Source: JBMNTP01 sp050945795
GTDB taxonomy: Bacteria > Bacillota > Clostridia > Christensenellales > MGBC116941
Reading direction: 5' to 3'
Assembly (NCBI GenBank): GCA_050945795.1
Contig: JBMNTP010000017.1
Coordinates: 1 to 40,251, forward strand
DNA length: 40,251 nucleotides
The notes under the pieces are model-generated. The model did no database searches and was not told where the DNA came from. It worked only from the letters and a program-made list of their open reading frames with translations. The position numbers and the translations under genes are program-made. Positions 16,165 through 23,812 of this stretch are shown piece after piece (positions within the stretch are counted from its first letter, which is position 1; every line of letters begins with the position of its first letter).

Positions 16165-16192
16165 GCCGGAAAATCCGGCTTGAGTGTAATTT
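16163..16192 (+). terminator. probable weak terminator after fabZ
   Basis: AAGCCGGA-AAA-TCCGGCTT is a perfect eight-base hairpin overlapping the fabZ stop. The T-rich tract (TAATTTTATA) comes ten bases later rather than directly after it, so termination may be partial. The next gene is on the other strand. Confidence 0.55.
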
Positions 16193-16224
16193 TATAAGTA
16201 CGCGCCTTAAATCGAAGTTAGGCG

Positions 16225-16692
16225 TTATAAGGAAGTCATTTTTTCAAGCAGCTCGGCTATCTGCGCGGGACGTTTTTTGCTGGTCCAGTTTATGGGCAGG
16301 CATTCAAAAACGTTTGCGCCTTTAGCCTCAAGGGCTGCTTTCATTTGCCTTAAAGCACGGTTGCCGCCAAGCGAGGGCAGTTTTAAATGCTGTGTGGTAA
16401 AGCAGCCGACCTTAATGCCGGGAAGGTCGGGTATGTTTTTTAGGTATTCGAGCATTACAGGCGAAATCGAAAATGCCCTTACCGGAGCGCCTACGAAAAT
16501 TGCGTCATAAGAAGTGGGGTCGGGCGCGTCTTGAAGTTTTATGCTTGAGGGCGGCGCGTTAACGTCCTCGTTGAGCGCGCTAACCCTAAGAACATCGGCG
16601 CTATGACCTTTGGCAAGCAAAGCGCCATGCAGCATTTCGGCGGCTGACAGCGTGTTTCCGGAGAACGAATGAACGATTATCGCGGTTTTCAT
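16225..16692 (-). CDS. flavodoxin-like protein
   Basis: This 155-residue protein has a flavodoxin fold: a first strand and phosphate loop MKTAIIVHSFSGNTLSAAE, where SFSGNT stands for the FMN-phosphate loop, and a later FVGAPVRAFS segment that would lie near the flavin ring. It is probably an FMN-binding electron carrier or NAD(P)H oxidoreductase; the partner is unknown. The ATG at 16692 follows AAAGGAG at good distance and is preferred over an upstream in-frame ATG. It is the last gene of a minus-strand run behind ridA and the PLP enzyme, but the 78-base gap leaves room for its own promoter. Confidence 0.8.
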   Translation of the reverse strand: MKTAIIVHSFSGNTLSAAEMLHGALLAKGHSADVLRVSALNEDVNAPPSSIKLQDAPDPTSYDAIFVGAPVRAFSISPVMLEYLKNIPDLPGIKVGCFTTQHLKLPSLGGNRALRQMKAALEAKGANVFECLPINWTSKKRPAQIAELLEKMTSL

Positions 16693-16770
16693 AATGGCCG
16701 CTCCTTTACCCATATAGATTTTTTGTGTAGGTTTTAGCCGCGATTATTATACGGCGTATATAGCTGTGGA

Positions 16771-17886
16771 TTATATACTTAGCTTGCGGCCTCTGGCGCT
16801 GACGTCCCAGCTGCCGGTTATACTCCCGTTTTCGGCTATAAGTACATTGTCGTACAGCGCTGTGGTGGAGCATATATGAAAGGGCAGCACATAATGCTCG
16901 CTGCCTACGATAAAGCTGTCGGCGTTATATTCGCCTTCAAGCCTGAACACCCAATGCTCTTCATTTTGCACAATATGCCGGACAGTAATGCCGCCAAGCA
17001 GCATGCCACGCCCTAGGGAAGAATCTGTCGATATGCCTTTTACGCCGAGGTCGAGCGTTATTAAATCAAGCGCGGGTTGGCTTATAACTCTTGTAAGCAC
17101 CGCCGCCGCCGGTATAAGACCAAGATCGGGCATTAAGGACGCATAACCCGCGTCGTGTACAAAGCCGGTACCGGGCGATAAATACACATCGTCATATTCG
17201 GCGTGTATGGCGAAAGACGGCGTTGTACCCATTATCATAAGCGGGAGATCGTGACCTTCAGCGATAAGCTTTTTGCGGATATCGTGTACTATATCGGCGG
17301 CTTTTCTCACTTCTCGCCGCCTTTCATTTGGGTCGCTGTTGTTTATATGCCCGTCGTAGCAATGCAGCCCCAAAAGCTTAAGTCCGTTTATGCCGGCGCA
17401 CTTTTTATAAAACGCCTCGACAGATAAAAGCGGAACACCGGTGCGGTTTGTGCCGGAATTGACATCTATAAGAACGTTTATAGAGATGCCCTGGGATACC
17501 GCCGCCGCTCCCAAAGCCGAGAGTGCGCCAAAATCGTCGCCGATGGCATAGAAAGTTGATGAGGGGAAAGCTTTTATCAGGCGGATAAACCGGCCTATAT
17601 TCGTACCGATAAGAGGGTAGGCGATAAGTATGTGCGGAGCGCCGCTTTTAGCCAGCATTTCAGCCTCGGCTATTGTGGCGCATTTAAAGCGGTCTATACC
17701 CATAGAGCGCTGCATAACAACCATATCCCGCATTTTATGCGTTTTTATATGCGGCCACAGGCGGTGAGCGCCGCGCGCCAGTTCGATTATTCTATTTGTA
17801 TTTTTTAGTATAATGTCTTTGTAATAAACGAGAGAAGGGGTGTCAAATTCCTGGGCGTTTATTAGCTTGTAGCGTGATGCGTCCAT
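16771..17886 (-). CDS. D-threonine aldolase / D-serine dehydratase-like PLP enzyme
   Basis: This 371-residue fold-type III PLP enzyme has an alanine racemase-like N-terminal barrel and a D-serine dehydratase-like C-terminal domain. The PLP lysine is K48 in PHIKTHK, the family hallmark. H337 and C339 in LPFHICST match the zinc-binding His-x-Cys of eukaryotic-type D-serine dehydratase and related D-threonine aldolases. The reaction is therefore probably metal-assisted cleavage or dehydration of a D-3-hydroxy amino acid; the exact substrate cannot be read from sequence. The gene follows ridA by 18 bases on the same strand. RidA proteins hydrolyse the enamine/imine intermediates released by PLP dehydratases, which favours a dehydratase. 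Confidence 0.85.
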   Translation of the reverse strand: MDASRYKLINAQEFDTPSLVYYKDIILKNTNRIIELARGAHRLWPHIKTHKMRDMVVMQRSMGIDRFKCATIAEAEMLAKSGAPHILIAYPLIGTNIGRFIRLIKAFPSSTFYAIGDDFGALSALGAAAVSQGISINVLIDVNSGTNRTGVPLLSVEAFYKKCAGINGLKLLGLHCYDGHINNSDPNERRREVRKAADIVHDIRKKLIAEGHDLPLMIMGTTPSFAIHAEYDDVYLSPGTGFVHDAGYASLMPDLGLIPAAAVLTRVISQPALDLITLDLGVKGISTDSSLGRGMLLGGITVRHIVQNEEHWVFRLEGEYNADSFIVGSEHYVLPFHICSTTALYDNVLIAENGSITGSWDVSARGRKLSI

Positions 17887-17904
17887 TGTTCGGCCTCCCT
17901 ATAA

Positions 17905-18360
17905 TTATATTTCGAATATAAACTCTATTTCAACGCTGTAATCGCCGGGTAATTCATTCGATGAAATAGCCGAGCGCGCTCCGACTCCGTCCTCGCCCCA
18001 TATATCGAACAGTAGCTGTGAAGCGCCGTCGATAACTTTAGGCTGCATATTAAACCCCGGCGCGCTTTCGACAAAGCCCAGCGTTTTTACTACGCCTTTA
18101 ATCTTGTTAAGATCTCCGAGGTGTTCATGGATCAGGCTTAGCGCATTCAGCGTGCATACGCGGGCGGCTTCTTGCGCTTGCTCTAAAGTGATTTCGGCTC
18201 CGACCTTGCCTACCGCCACCGGGTTTCCATCTTTAACCGGTACCTGACCGGATATGTACAGCATGTTGCCGACCTGCTTAACGGGTTTGTATATGCCGCC
18301 TCTTTGCGGTGCCGTCGGTAATTGATAGCCAAGCTCTTCAATCCTTTTGTAAATATCCAT
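17905..18360 (-). CDS. ridA: RidA/YjgF-family imine deaminase
   Basis: RidA proteins hydrolyse reactive enamines and imines, such as 2-aminoacrylate, released by PLP enzymes. The 151-residue product has the family core GNMLYISGQVP, the NALSLIHEHLGDLNKIKGVVK helix/strand pair and R129 in GARSAISSNELP, the position of the conserved substrate-binding arginine. The ATG at 18360 follows GAAAGGAAAA; a longer frame upstream has no family similarity. It is the first gene of a minus-strand operon with the D-amino-acid PLP enzyme. Confidence 0.9.
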   Translation of the reverse strand: MDIYKRIEELGYQLPTAPQRGGIYKPVKQVGNMLYISGQVPVKDGNPVAVGKVGAEITLEQAQEAARVCTLNALSLIHEHLGDLNKIKGVVKTLGFVESAPGFNMQPKVIDGASQLLFDIWGEDGVGARSAISSNELPGDYSVEIEFIFEI

Positions 18361-18528
18361 ATGTTTTCCTTTCTTAGCGCAGCGGTGTGGTGAGAATGTG
18401 ATATAATTTTGAAAAATGTTGATTGTAAAAATACCGTTTGGAATCTTCCATATAATTATAAGCGCAGCCGCCACTCTATACAAGCATAATGCGCCAAAAA
18501 CCACGCGACGGCGGCGGTGTAAGAGCGA

Positions 18529-18557
18529 TTCCGTGCACATCTGCGATATGCTATAAT
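18529..18557 (+). promoter_or_regulatory. promoter of the YbjQ-family gene
   Basis: TTCCGT (18529-18534), 17 bases, then a perfect TATAAT (18552-18557) with an extended -10 TG one base upstream. It leads to the gene at 18579 with a very short leader. Confidence 0.6.
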
Positions 18558-18578
18558 AGCCAAAAGGGGGATGCTATT

Positions 18579-18899
18579 ATGATTATAACAACCACAAATT
18601 CCATAGAAGGAAAACGCATTAAAGAATATAAGGGCATAGTATTTGGAGAGATTGTATCCGGCGTTGATTTTATAAAAGATATGGCCGCCGGTTTTAGAAA
18701 TTTTTTCGGCGGTAGGTCGGGGTCATATGAGGGGGAGCTTATAGAAGCCAGGCAGAACGCGCTAAACGAGATGGCGTCGCGCGCGGCAAGCATAGGCGCT
18801 AACGCCATAGTCGGGGTAAGGATAGATTATGAAACGCTGGGGCAGGGCGGCAGCATGCTTATGGTGACGGCTTCTGGTACGGCGGTTTATGTGGAATAG
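18579..18899 (+). CDS. YbjQ-family (UPF0145) protein
   Basis: This 106-residue protein belongs to the YbjQ family, sometimes labelled a putative heavy-metal-binding domain. The N-terminal TTTNSIEGKRIKEYKGIVFGE and the C-terminal ANAIVGVRIDYETLG are characteristic; these proteins form pentamers and their function is not established. It has no cysteines or obvious metal ligands, so metal binding is doubtful. The ATG at 18579 follows AAAAGGGGG by seven bases. It has its own promoter and is divergent from ridA. Confidence 0.85.
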   Translation: MIITTTNSIEGKRIKEYKGIVFGEIVSGVDFIKDMAAGFRNFFGGRSGSYEGELIEARQNALNEMASRAASIGANAIVGVRIDYETLGQGGSMLMVTASGTAVYVE

Positions 18900-18986
18900 G
18901 CGGACTTGAACGATAACTTAGGTGTGCAAGGAGCGCAAATCCGGCGCATAGTATACAGCGGGAAAGTAAAGAGAAGAGGGTAAGGA

Positions 18987-19889
18987 ATGGATAACAGCAT
19001 AACGCTTAATAAGCTTGAAGAAAATCTTGAGCTTATAAAAAAGATGTATGATTTGGTACGTCTGGTAGATCCTGTTAAAAAAGCAGTCATACAGCAGCAG
19101 GAGGGGGGATTTGAGGACGAAGGCTCCGTTTGCTATGATTACTGGAAAAACGGCAGAATATGCGACAATTGCATTTCGGTTAGGGCGCATTTAGAGAACA
19201 AGAGCTTTGTAAAACTGGAGCAGAACCCCGATGCTATTATGGTGGTTACCGCGGTACCGGTTGAGCGGCAGCAGCGCCCCGTTGTTCTTGAACTGCTTAA
19301 AAACGCGACGCATAGCATGATGCTCGGCACAGGCGACTATAACGAAGGCCTGCCTATGCGCGGATATGTAGACGGATTGAACACAATGCTGACACGCGAT
19401 GATCTTACCCATCTTTATAACAGAAGGTTTGCAGATGAGCGGCTGCCCGCCGATATTGTAAAAGCGGCTATGGAGGATTCGCCGCTCACACTCATTTTCC
19501 TCGATGTTGACAACCTTAAGCAGGTAAACGACACATATGGACACAATGCCGGCGATAAGGTGCTAAAAAGCCTCGGCGGCATTATAAAAAGCTGCATACG
19601 CGAAGGCACCGATTGGGCGGCGCGCTATGGCGGGGATGAATTTATTATATGCCTAGGGAAAACCGGCTCTCAAGACGCTATGCGCATAGCGAAGAGAATA
19701 CGGGACGGCGCAGCGGATATAAAAGCTAATGAAGAGGACGAAACCAGCTTTGGTATAACCGTTTCTATGGGCGTTCATACGATTAGTAAACCATGTCTTA
19801 GCGCCGAGGAAGTAATAAATAAAGCCGATCGCAATATGTATAACGCTAAGCGGCAAGGAAAAAACAGCATTTTCGCCGATCAATCGTAA
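18987..19889 (+). CDS. diguanylate cyclase with Cys-rich N-terminal sensor domain
   Basis: This 300-residue protein makes the second messenger c-di-GMP. The GGDEF domain covers about 137-295 and has an intact active site, RYGGDEF at 213-219, with FLDVDNLKQVND upstream. The inhibitory RxxD site is not canonical: the sequence is R205-EGT-D209, one residue too long. The N-terminal ~125 residues carry a CYDYWKNGRICDNCIS motif with C49, C59 and C62, suited to metal, heme or redox sensing. I recall similar PAS-like Cys domains on clostridial GGDEF proteins but cannot name the ligand. There is no membrane segment, so it acts in the cytoplasm. AGAGGGTAAGG precedes the ATG. The next gene encodes an [FeFe]-hydrogenase-like protein. 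Confidence 0.9.
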   Translation: MDNSITLNKLEENLELIKKMYDLVRLVDPVKKAVIQQQEGGFEDEGSVCYDYWKNGRICDNCISVRAHLENKSFVKLEQNPDAIMVVTAVPVERQQRPVVLELLKNATHSMMLGTGDYNEGLPMRGYVDGLNTMLTRDDLTHLYNRRFADERLPADIVKAAMEDSPLTLIFLDVDNLKQVNDTYGHNAGDKVLKSLGGIIKSCIREGTDWAARYGGDEFIICLGKTGSQDAMRIAKRIRDGAADIKANEEDETSFGITVSMGVHTISKPCLSAEEVINKADRNMYNAKRQGKNSIFADQS

Positions 19890-19938
19890 AACCATGGATA
19901 AAGTTTTGGCTTTTATACCGGTATAGCCGCGTATTATA

Positions 19939-19961
19939 GTTTGCCTAAGGAGAGGGCAAAC
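19939..19961 (+). terminator. hairpin between the GGDEF gene and the hydrogenase gene
   Basis: GTTTGCC-N9-GGCAAAC is a perfect seven-base inverted repeat 50 bases after the GGDEF stop. No T-run follows on the plus strand, so it may be an operator or an mRNA 3' end structure rather than an intrinsic terminator. It lies ten bases upstream of the -35 box of the next gene. Confidence 0.4.
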
Positions 19962-19971
19962 TGCTAATGTA

Positions 19972-20000
19972 TTGGCTTTTGAGCGGCATAATGTTATAAT
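19972..20000 (+). promoter_or_regulatory. sigma-A promoter of the hydrogenase-like gene
   Basis: TTGGCT (19972-19977), a 17-base spacer and perfect TATAAT (19995-20000). It predicts a leader of about 87 nt and shows that the hydrogenase gene can be expressed separately from the GGDEF gene. Confidence 0.7.
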
Positions 20001-20093
20001 TTGTATGTATCGGGGCAAAAATAATTTATTGCGAGAGTAGCGCCGCTTAAGGATATAACACAATAACAGGCAGCTAATCGCATCGGAGATAAT

Positions 20094-21344
20094 ATGGATA
20101 CTTTTGAAACCTTATACAGAAAAGCTATAGGCGCTTATGTAGGCCAAGAAGGCGGAGAATTAGACGAGACCAGCTTTGAGGATTATGAAGAGCATCATCT
20201 TGATTGCCTGCTGCATCCGGACAAGCATCCGCCCGTTATAAGATTAAGCGAATGCATGTGCCACGACGGGGACAAGGAAGAATGCCTTGGCACATGCTTT
20301 TTCGACGCACTGACGAAAGACGAAAAGGGAAATGTAACGGTAGATCCTGATGCCTGCGTAGGCTGCGGGGAGTGTGTATCCAAATGCAAGGCTAAAAACC
20401 TTGCCGAGCGGCGGGACATACTGCCGCTGCTTGAGATGATGCATAATGCAGAGGCTCCGGTATTCGCCATGATAGCGCCGGCGTTTATAGGGCAGTTCAG
20501 CGAGGAGGTTACGCCCGGCAAGCTAAGGACGGCGTTTAAAAAGCTGGGCTTTGCCGGCATGATTGAGGTGGCGCTTTTCGCCGACATACTAACGCTTAAA
20601 GAGGCGCTTGAGTTCGACCGCACAATAAAAGACGATAAAAGCTTTATGCTTACAAGTTGCTGCTGCCCGATTTGGGTAGCCATGATAAGAAAGATGTACA
20701 ATCAGCTGGTACCGCATATGCCGGCTTCGGTTTCGCCTATGGCGGCATGTGGCAGGGCTATAAAAAAGCTGTATCCTAATGCAAAAACTGTTTTTATAGG
20801 GCCGTGCGTAGCCAAAAAGGCAGAGGCAAAGGAAAAGGATATAAAAGAATCGGTCGATTTTGTATTGAATTTTCAGGAGATGCGGGATGTGTTTGAGATA
20901 GCCTGCATTGACCTTGCCGACTGCGAGGAGGATCTAAGAGACCATTCCTCGACGGGCGGACGTATATACGCAAGGACGGGCGGCGTAAGCGAGGCGGTGC
21001 AAAAAACCGTAGAGCGGCTTATGCCGGGGCGTGCCATACCGCTTAAGGCGGTGCAGGCCGACGGCGCTGTGGCGTGTAAAAAGCTGCTAAACGATATTAG
21101 GAACGGCACTATAACCGCCAACTTTATAGAGGGCATGGGCTGTGTGGGCGGTTGTGTGGGCGGACCCAAAGTTATAGTTGATAAGGAAAAGGGCAAGGAT
21201 AACGTCGACAGGTATGGCGCCGAGGCGGCATACGATACGCCGGCGAACAATCCTTATGTAATGAAACTGCTGCGCCGGCTCGGCTTTAATACCATTGAGA
21301 GCCTGCTTGATATGGACGAGATATTCACGAGGGAGTTTTCCTGA
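20094..21344 (+). CDS. non-canonical [FeFe]-hydrogenase-like protein
   Basis: This 416-residue protein has the H-cluster domain of [FeFe] hydrogenases. A ferredoxin-like N-terminus provides two cysteine sets, C54/C56/C64/C68 and C88/C91/C94/C98 (CVGCGECVSKC). The three H-cluster loops are L1 TSCCCPIW (C189-C191), L2 GPCVAKK (C238) and L3 MGCVGGCVGG (C350, C354), so all four cluster ligands are present. The loops differ from catalytic HydA (TSCCPGW, MPC, MACPGGC) and resemble the sensory or uncharacterised groups C/D, but no PAS domain is attached. It could be a sensory or redox enzyme rather than a bulk H2 producer. The maturation genes hydEFG are not in the window. Confidence 0.85.
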   Translation: MDTFETLYRKAIGAYVGQEGGELDETSFEDYEEHHLDCLLHPDKHPPVIRLSECMCHDGDKEECLGTCFFDALTKDEKGNVTVDPDACVGCGECVSKCKAKNLAERRDILPLLEMMHNAEAPVFAMIAPAFIGQFSEEVTPGKLRTAFKKLGFAGMIEVALFADILTLKEALEFDRTIKDDKSFMLTSCCCPIWVAMIRKMYNQLVPHMPASVSPMAACGRAIKKLYPNAKTVFIGPCVAKKAEAKEKDIKESVDFVLNFQEMRDVFEIACIDLADCEEDLRDHSSTGGRIYARTGGVSEAVQKTVERLMPGRAIPLKAVQADGAVACKKLLNDIRNGTITANFIEGMGCVGGCVGGPKVIVDKEKGKDNVDRYGAEAAYDTPANNPYVMKLLRRLGFNTIESLLDMDEIFTREFS

Positions 21345-21403
21345 GTATAGATAGATTATTTATTTGGCGCGGGCGGGGGCGTTCGCAAGGAAAAAGGATA
21401 TAA

Positions 21404-22138
21404 ATGGGCAAAAGGATAGCTGCGCTTAAGGCGGCATTTCCGGCGACAATACCGGTGCTGCTTGGATATAGTTTTGTTGGTTTTGCATTTGGTATGCTGC
21501 TACAGGATAAAGGCTTCAATTTTCTATGGGCGCTTTTTATAAGCCTTAGCGTTTATGCGGGGTCGATGCAATTTGTGATGCTGAACTTTTTTTCGGGAGG
21601 TCTTGGCCTTATTGAGGCGGCGTTTATGACACTCGCCGTCAACTTCCGGCATATATTTTACGGTTTATCCTTCCTTGATGATTTTAGGGACATGGGGGCG
21701 AGAAAGCCGTATATGATATTTTCGCTAACCGACGAAACGTATTCGCTGCTTTGCGCGGCAAAAATGCCAAGCGGCATTGATAAGCGTTGGTTTATGTTTT
21801 TTATAGCGCTGCTAAACCAGCTTTATTGGATAATCGGCTCGGTTGTAGGCGCGGTGGCGGGAGAGTTTCTTACATTCAACTCAACCGGCATAGACTTTGC
21901 CATGACTGCGCTGTTCGTTGTTATATTCGTAGAGCAATGGCTTACTTATCCAAGCCATGCTCCGGCGCTGGCGGGGCTAGCCTGCGCGCTGGTGGCGCTT
22001 ATTATATTTGGAGCGGACAGCTTTGTTATACCCGCTATGATTTTAATAGCCTGCGTCCTTATGGCGATGCGCTCCGGCGTTGAGAAAAGCTTTAAGAACG
22101 CGCCTTCGTCCGGGAAGGAGGGCGGAGGAGATGCCTGA
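21404..22138 (+). CDS. azlC: AzlC-family branched-chain amino acid exporter, large subunit
   Basis: AzlC and AzlD together form an exporter of branched-chain amino acids and analogues. The 244-residue protein has about seven membrane segments and the family motifs PVLLGYSFVGFAFGML, SVYAGSMQF and NFRHIFYGLSF. AAAAAGGA precedes the ATG. Its end overlaps the azlD start by eight bases. There is no adjacent Lrp or LysR regulator. Confidence 0.92.
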   Translation: MGKRIAALKAAFPATIPVLLGYSFVGFAFGMLLQDKGFNFLWALFISLSVYAGSMQFVMLNFFSGGLGLIEAAFMTLAVNFRHIFYGLSFLDDFRDMGARKPYMIFSLTDETYSLLCAAKMPSGIDKRWFMFFIALLNQLYWIIGSVVGAVAGEFLTFNSTGIDFAMTALFVVIFVEQWLTYPSHAPALAGLACALVALIIFGADSFVIPAMILIACVLMAMRSGVEKSFKNAPSSGKEGGGDA

Positions 22139-22463
22139 TTTTTGGCAGTCGGTAGCCATAGTTATAACTGTTGCCGCCGTTACGTTCTTAACAAGGCTTG
22201 CGCCATTCGCGCTGTGGGGCAGGGGCGGGCATACGCCGCCAGTTGTAACATACCTTGGCAAGGCTTTGCCGCCCGCCGTTATGGCGATGCTTGTTGTGTA
22301 TAGCCTTAAGTCGGTGAATATAGCGGACTATCCGAGCGGGTTGCCGGAGTTTCTAGCGATTGCGGTGGTGGCGGGGCTGCATGTATGGAAGAGGAACAAC
22401 CTTTTGAGCATACTGTCTGGAACGGTGGTCTATATGCTGCTGGTGCAGCAGGTTTTTGTTTAA
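22131..22463 (+). CDS. azlD: AzlD-family branched-chain amino acid exporter, small subunit
   Basis: The 110-residue small partner of AzlC has four hydrophobic segments and the family features TFLTRLAPFALWG and LGKALPPAVMAMLVVYSLK. The ATG at 22131, inside the end of azlC and after GGCGGAGGAG, is chosen; an earlier in-frame ATG would add 17 charged residues unlike the family. The overlap implies coupled translation and a fixed ratio of the two subunits. Confidence 0.92.
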   Translation: MPDFWQSVAIVITVAAVTFLTRLAPFALWGRGGHTPPVVTYLGKALPPAVMAMLVVYSLKSVNIADYPSGLPEFLAIAVVAGLHVWKRNNLLSILSGTVVYMLLVQQVFV

Positions 22464-22477
22464 CTTAGCGGTTAAAC
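22458..22477 (+). promoter_or_regulatory. inverted repeat between azlD and the flavodiiron gene
   Basis: GTTTAAC-TTAGCG-GTTAAAC is a perfect seven-base dyad beginning over the azlD stop codon and lying 34 bases before the flavodiiron protein gene. It is a candidate operator; no binding protein is evident in the window. Confidence 0.45.
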
Positions 22478-22510
22478 GCACAGAAATATTAATATAACTG
22501 GAGGAAGGCA

Positions 22511-23713
22511 ATGGGCAAAAAGATAACAGATAAGGTTACATGGGTAGGTAAGGTAGACTGGGAACTTACAAAGTTCCATGGCGATGAATATTCCGTAAGG
22601 CGCGGCTCGTCGTATAACTCATATTTGATAAGAGATGAAAAAACCGTTCTTATTGATACGGTCTGGCTGCCGTTTGACAAAGAGTTTGTTGCCGACCTTA
22701 AAGAAGAAATCGACCTTTCTAAAATTGACTATATAATAATCAACCATTCGGAGGTTGACCACAGCGGCGCTCTGCCCGAACTGCTTAGAGAAATCCCCGG
22801 CACACCTATATACTGCTCATCGAACGGCAAAAAGTTTCTTGAGGCGCAGTATCATGAGGATTGGGATATAAGGGTTGTTAAAACCGGAGATCAGCTCAAC
22901 ATAGGCAAAAGCACGCTTACTTTTATAGAAGCGCCTATGCTGCATTGGCCGGATACAATGTTTACATACATGGACGATGAAAAGATACTCTTTAGCAACG
23001 ACGCATTCGGACAGCATTACGCTACCGAATCGCTGTTCAATGACACCGTTGATACAGCAGAGCTGTACGCCGAGGCGATGAAGTACTATGCCAACATAGT
23101 ATCGCCGTTTAACCCCATGGTTACACGCAAAATAAAGGAAGTGCTAGGACTTGGGCTGGGTATAAACATGATATGCACCAGCCACGGCGTTATATGGCGG
23201 GACAATCCTACACAGATAGTAGAAAAGTATCTTGAATGGGCGGATAATTACAGCGAGAACCAGATAACCATTTTCTACGATACCATGTGGGACTCTACAA
23301 GGAAGATGGCGGAAGCTATAACCGAGGGCATATATGAAACCGACCCTGATATAACAGTAAAGATGTTTAACTCTGCAAAAATAGACAAGAACGACATTTT
23401 AACAGAGATATTCCGCTCAAAGGCGGTGCTGGTCGGTTCGTCTACAATAAATAACGGCTGCCTTTACTCTGTCGCCGGAATGGTTGAGATGATAAAAGGC
23501 TTTAAGTTTAAGACAAAGTATGCCGCCGCGTTTGGCAGCTACGGCTGGAGCGGGGAGTCGGTAGGGCAGCTTACAGAAGCGCTGCGCCGTGCCGGCCTTA
23601 AGGTTATATCAGATGGCATAAAGGTGCTGTGGGTGCCGAATGATGAGGCTGTTAAAAAGTGTAAAGAGTTTGGTGCCGATGTCGTCACGGCTATAAACGA
23701 GCAGCAGGCGTAA
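22511..23713 (+). CDS. flavodiiron protein (FprA-type A flavoprotein)
   Basis: Flavodiiron proteins reduce O2 to water (or NO to N2O), protecting anaerobes. The 400-residue protein has an N-terminal metallo-beta-lactamase-like domain with the diiron ligands H79, E81 and D83 in NHSEVDHSG, then H145, D164 and H225, and a C-terminal flavodoxin domain (about 252-398, YDTMWDSTRKMAEAI phosphate loop). All ligands of the canonical enzyme are present and there is no added rubredoxin domain, so a separate rubredoxin or flavoprotein must supply electrons. GGAGG lies eight bases before the ATG. A strong terminator follows. Confidence 0.96.
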   Translation: MGKKITDKVTWVGKVDWELTKFHGDEYSVRRGSSYNSYLIRDEKTVLIDTVWLPFDKEFVADLKEEIDLSKIDYIIINHSEVDHSGALPELLREIPGTPIYCSSNGKKFLEAQYHEDWDIRVVKTGDQLNIGKSTLTFIEAPMLHWPDTMFTYMDDEKILFSNDAFGQHYATESLFNDTVDTAELYAEAMKYYANIVSPFNPMVTRKIKEVLGLGLGINMICTSHGVIWRDNPTQIVEKYLEWADNYSENQITIFYDTMWDSTRKMAEAITEGIYETDPDITVKMFNSAKIDKNDILTEIFRSKAVLVGSSTINNGCLYSVAGMVEMIKGFKFKTKYAAAFGSYGWSGESVGQLTEALRRAGLKVISDGIKVLWVPNDEAVKKCKEFGADVVTAINEQQA

Positions 23714-23740
23714 GCGATATTATCAAATAATGCTCAATAT

Positions 23741-23776
23741 AAAGGCGGAAACGCGCATACGCGTCTCCGCCTTTTT
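23741..23776. terminator. bidirectional terminator between the flavodiiron gene and the opu operon
   Basis: AAAGGCGGA-A-ACGCG pairs with CGCGT-C-TCCGCCTTT around a four-base loop, with a T-run on the plus strand and A-rich sequence giving T on the minus strand. It serves both convergent transcripts. Confidence 0.92.
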
Positions 23777-23812
23777 GTGCTTTATACTTATCTTTCGCAA
23801 AGTCTAAGCCGC

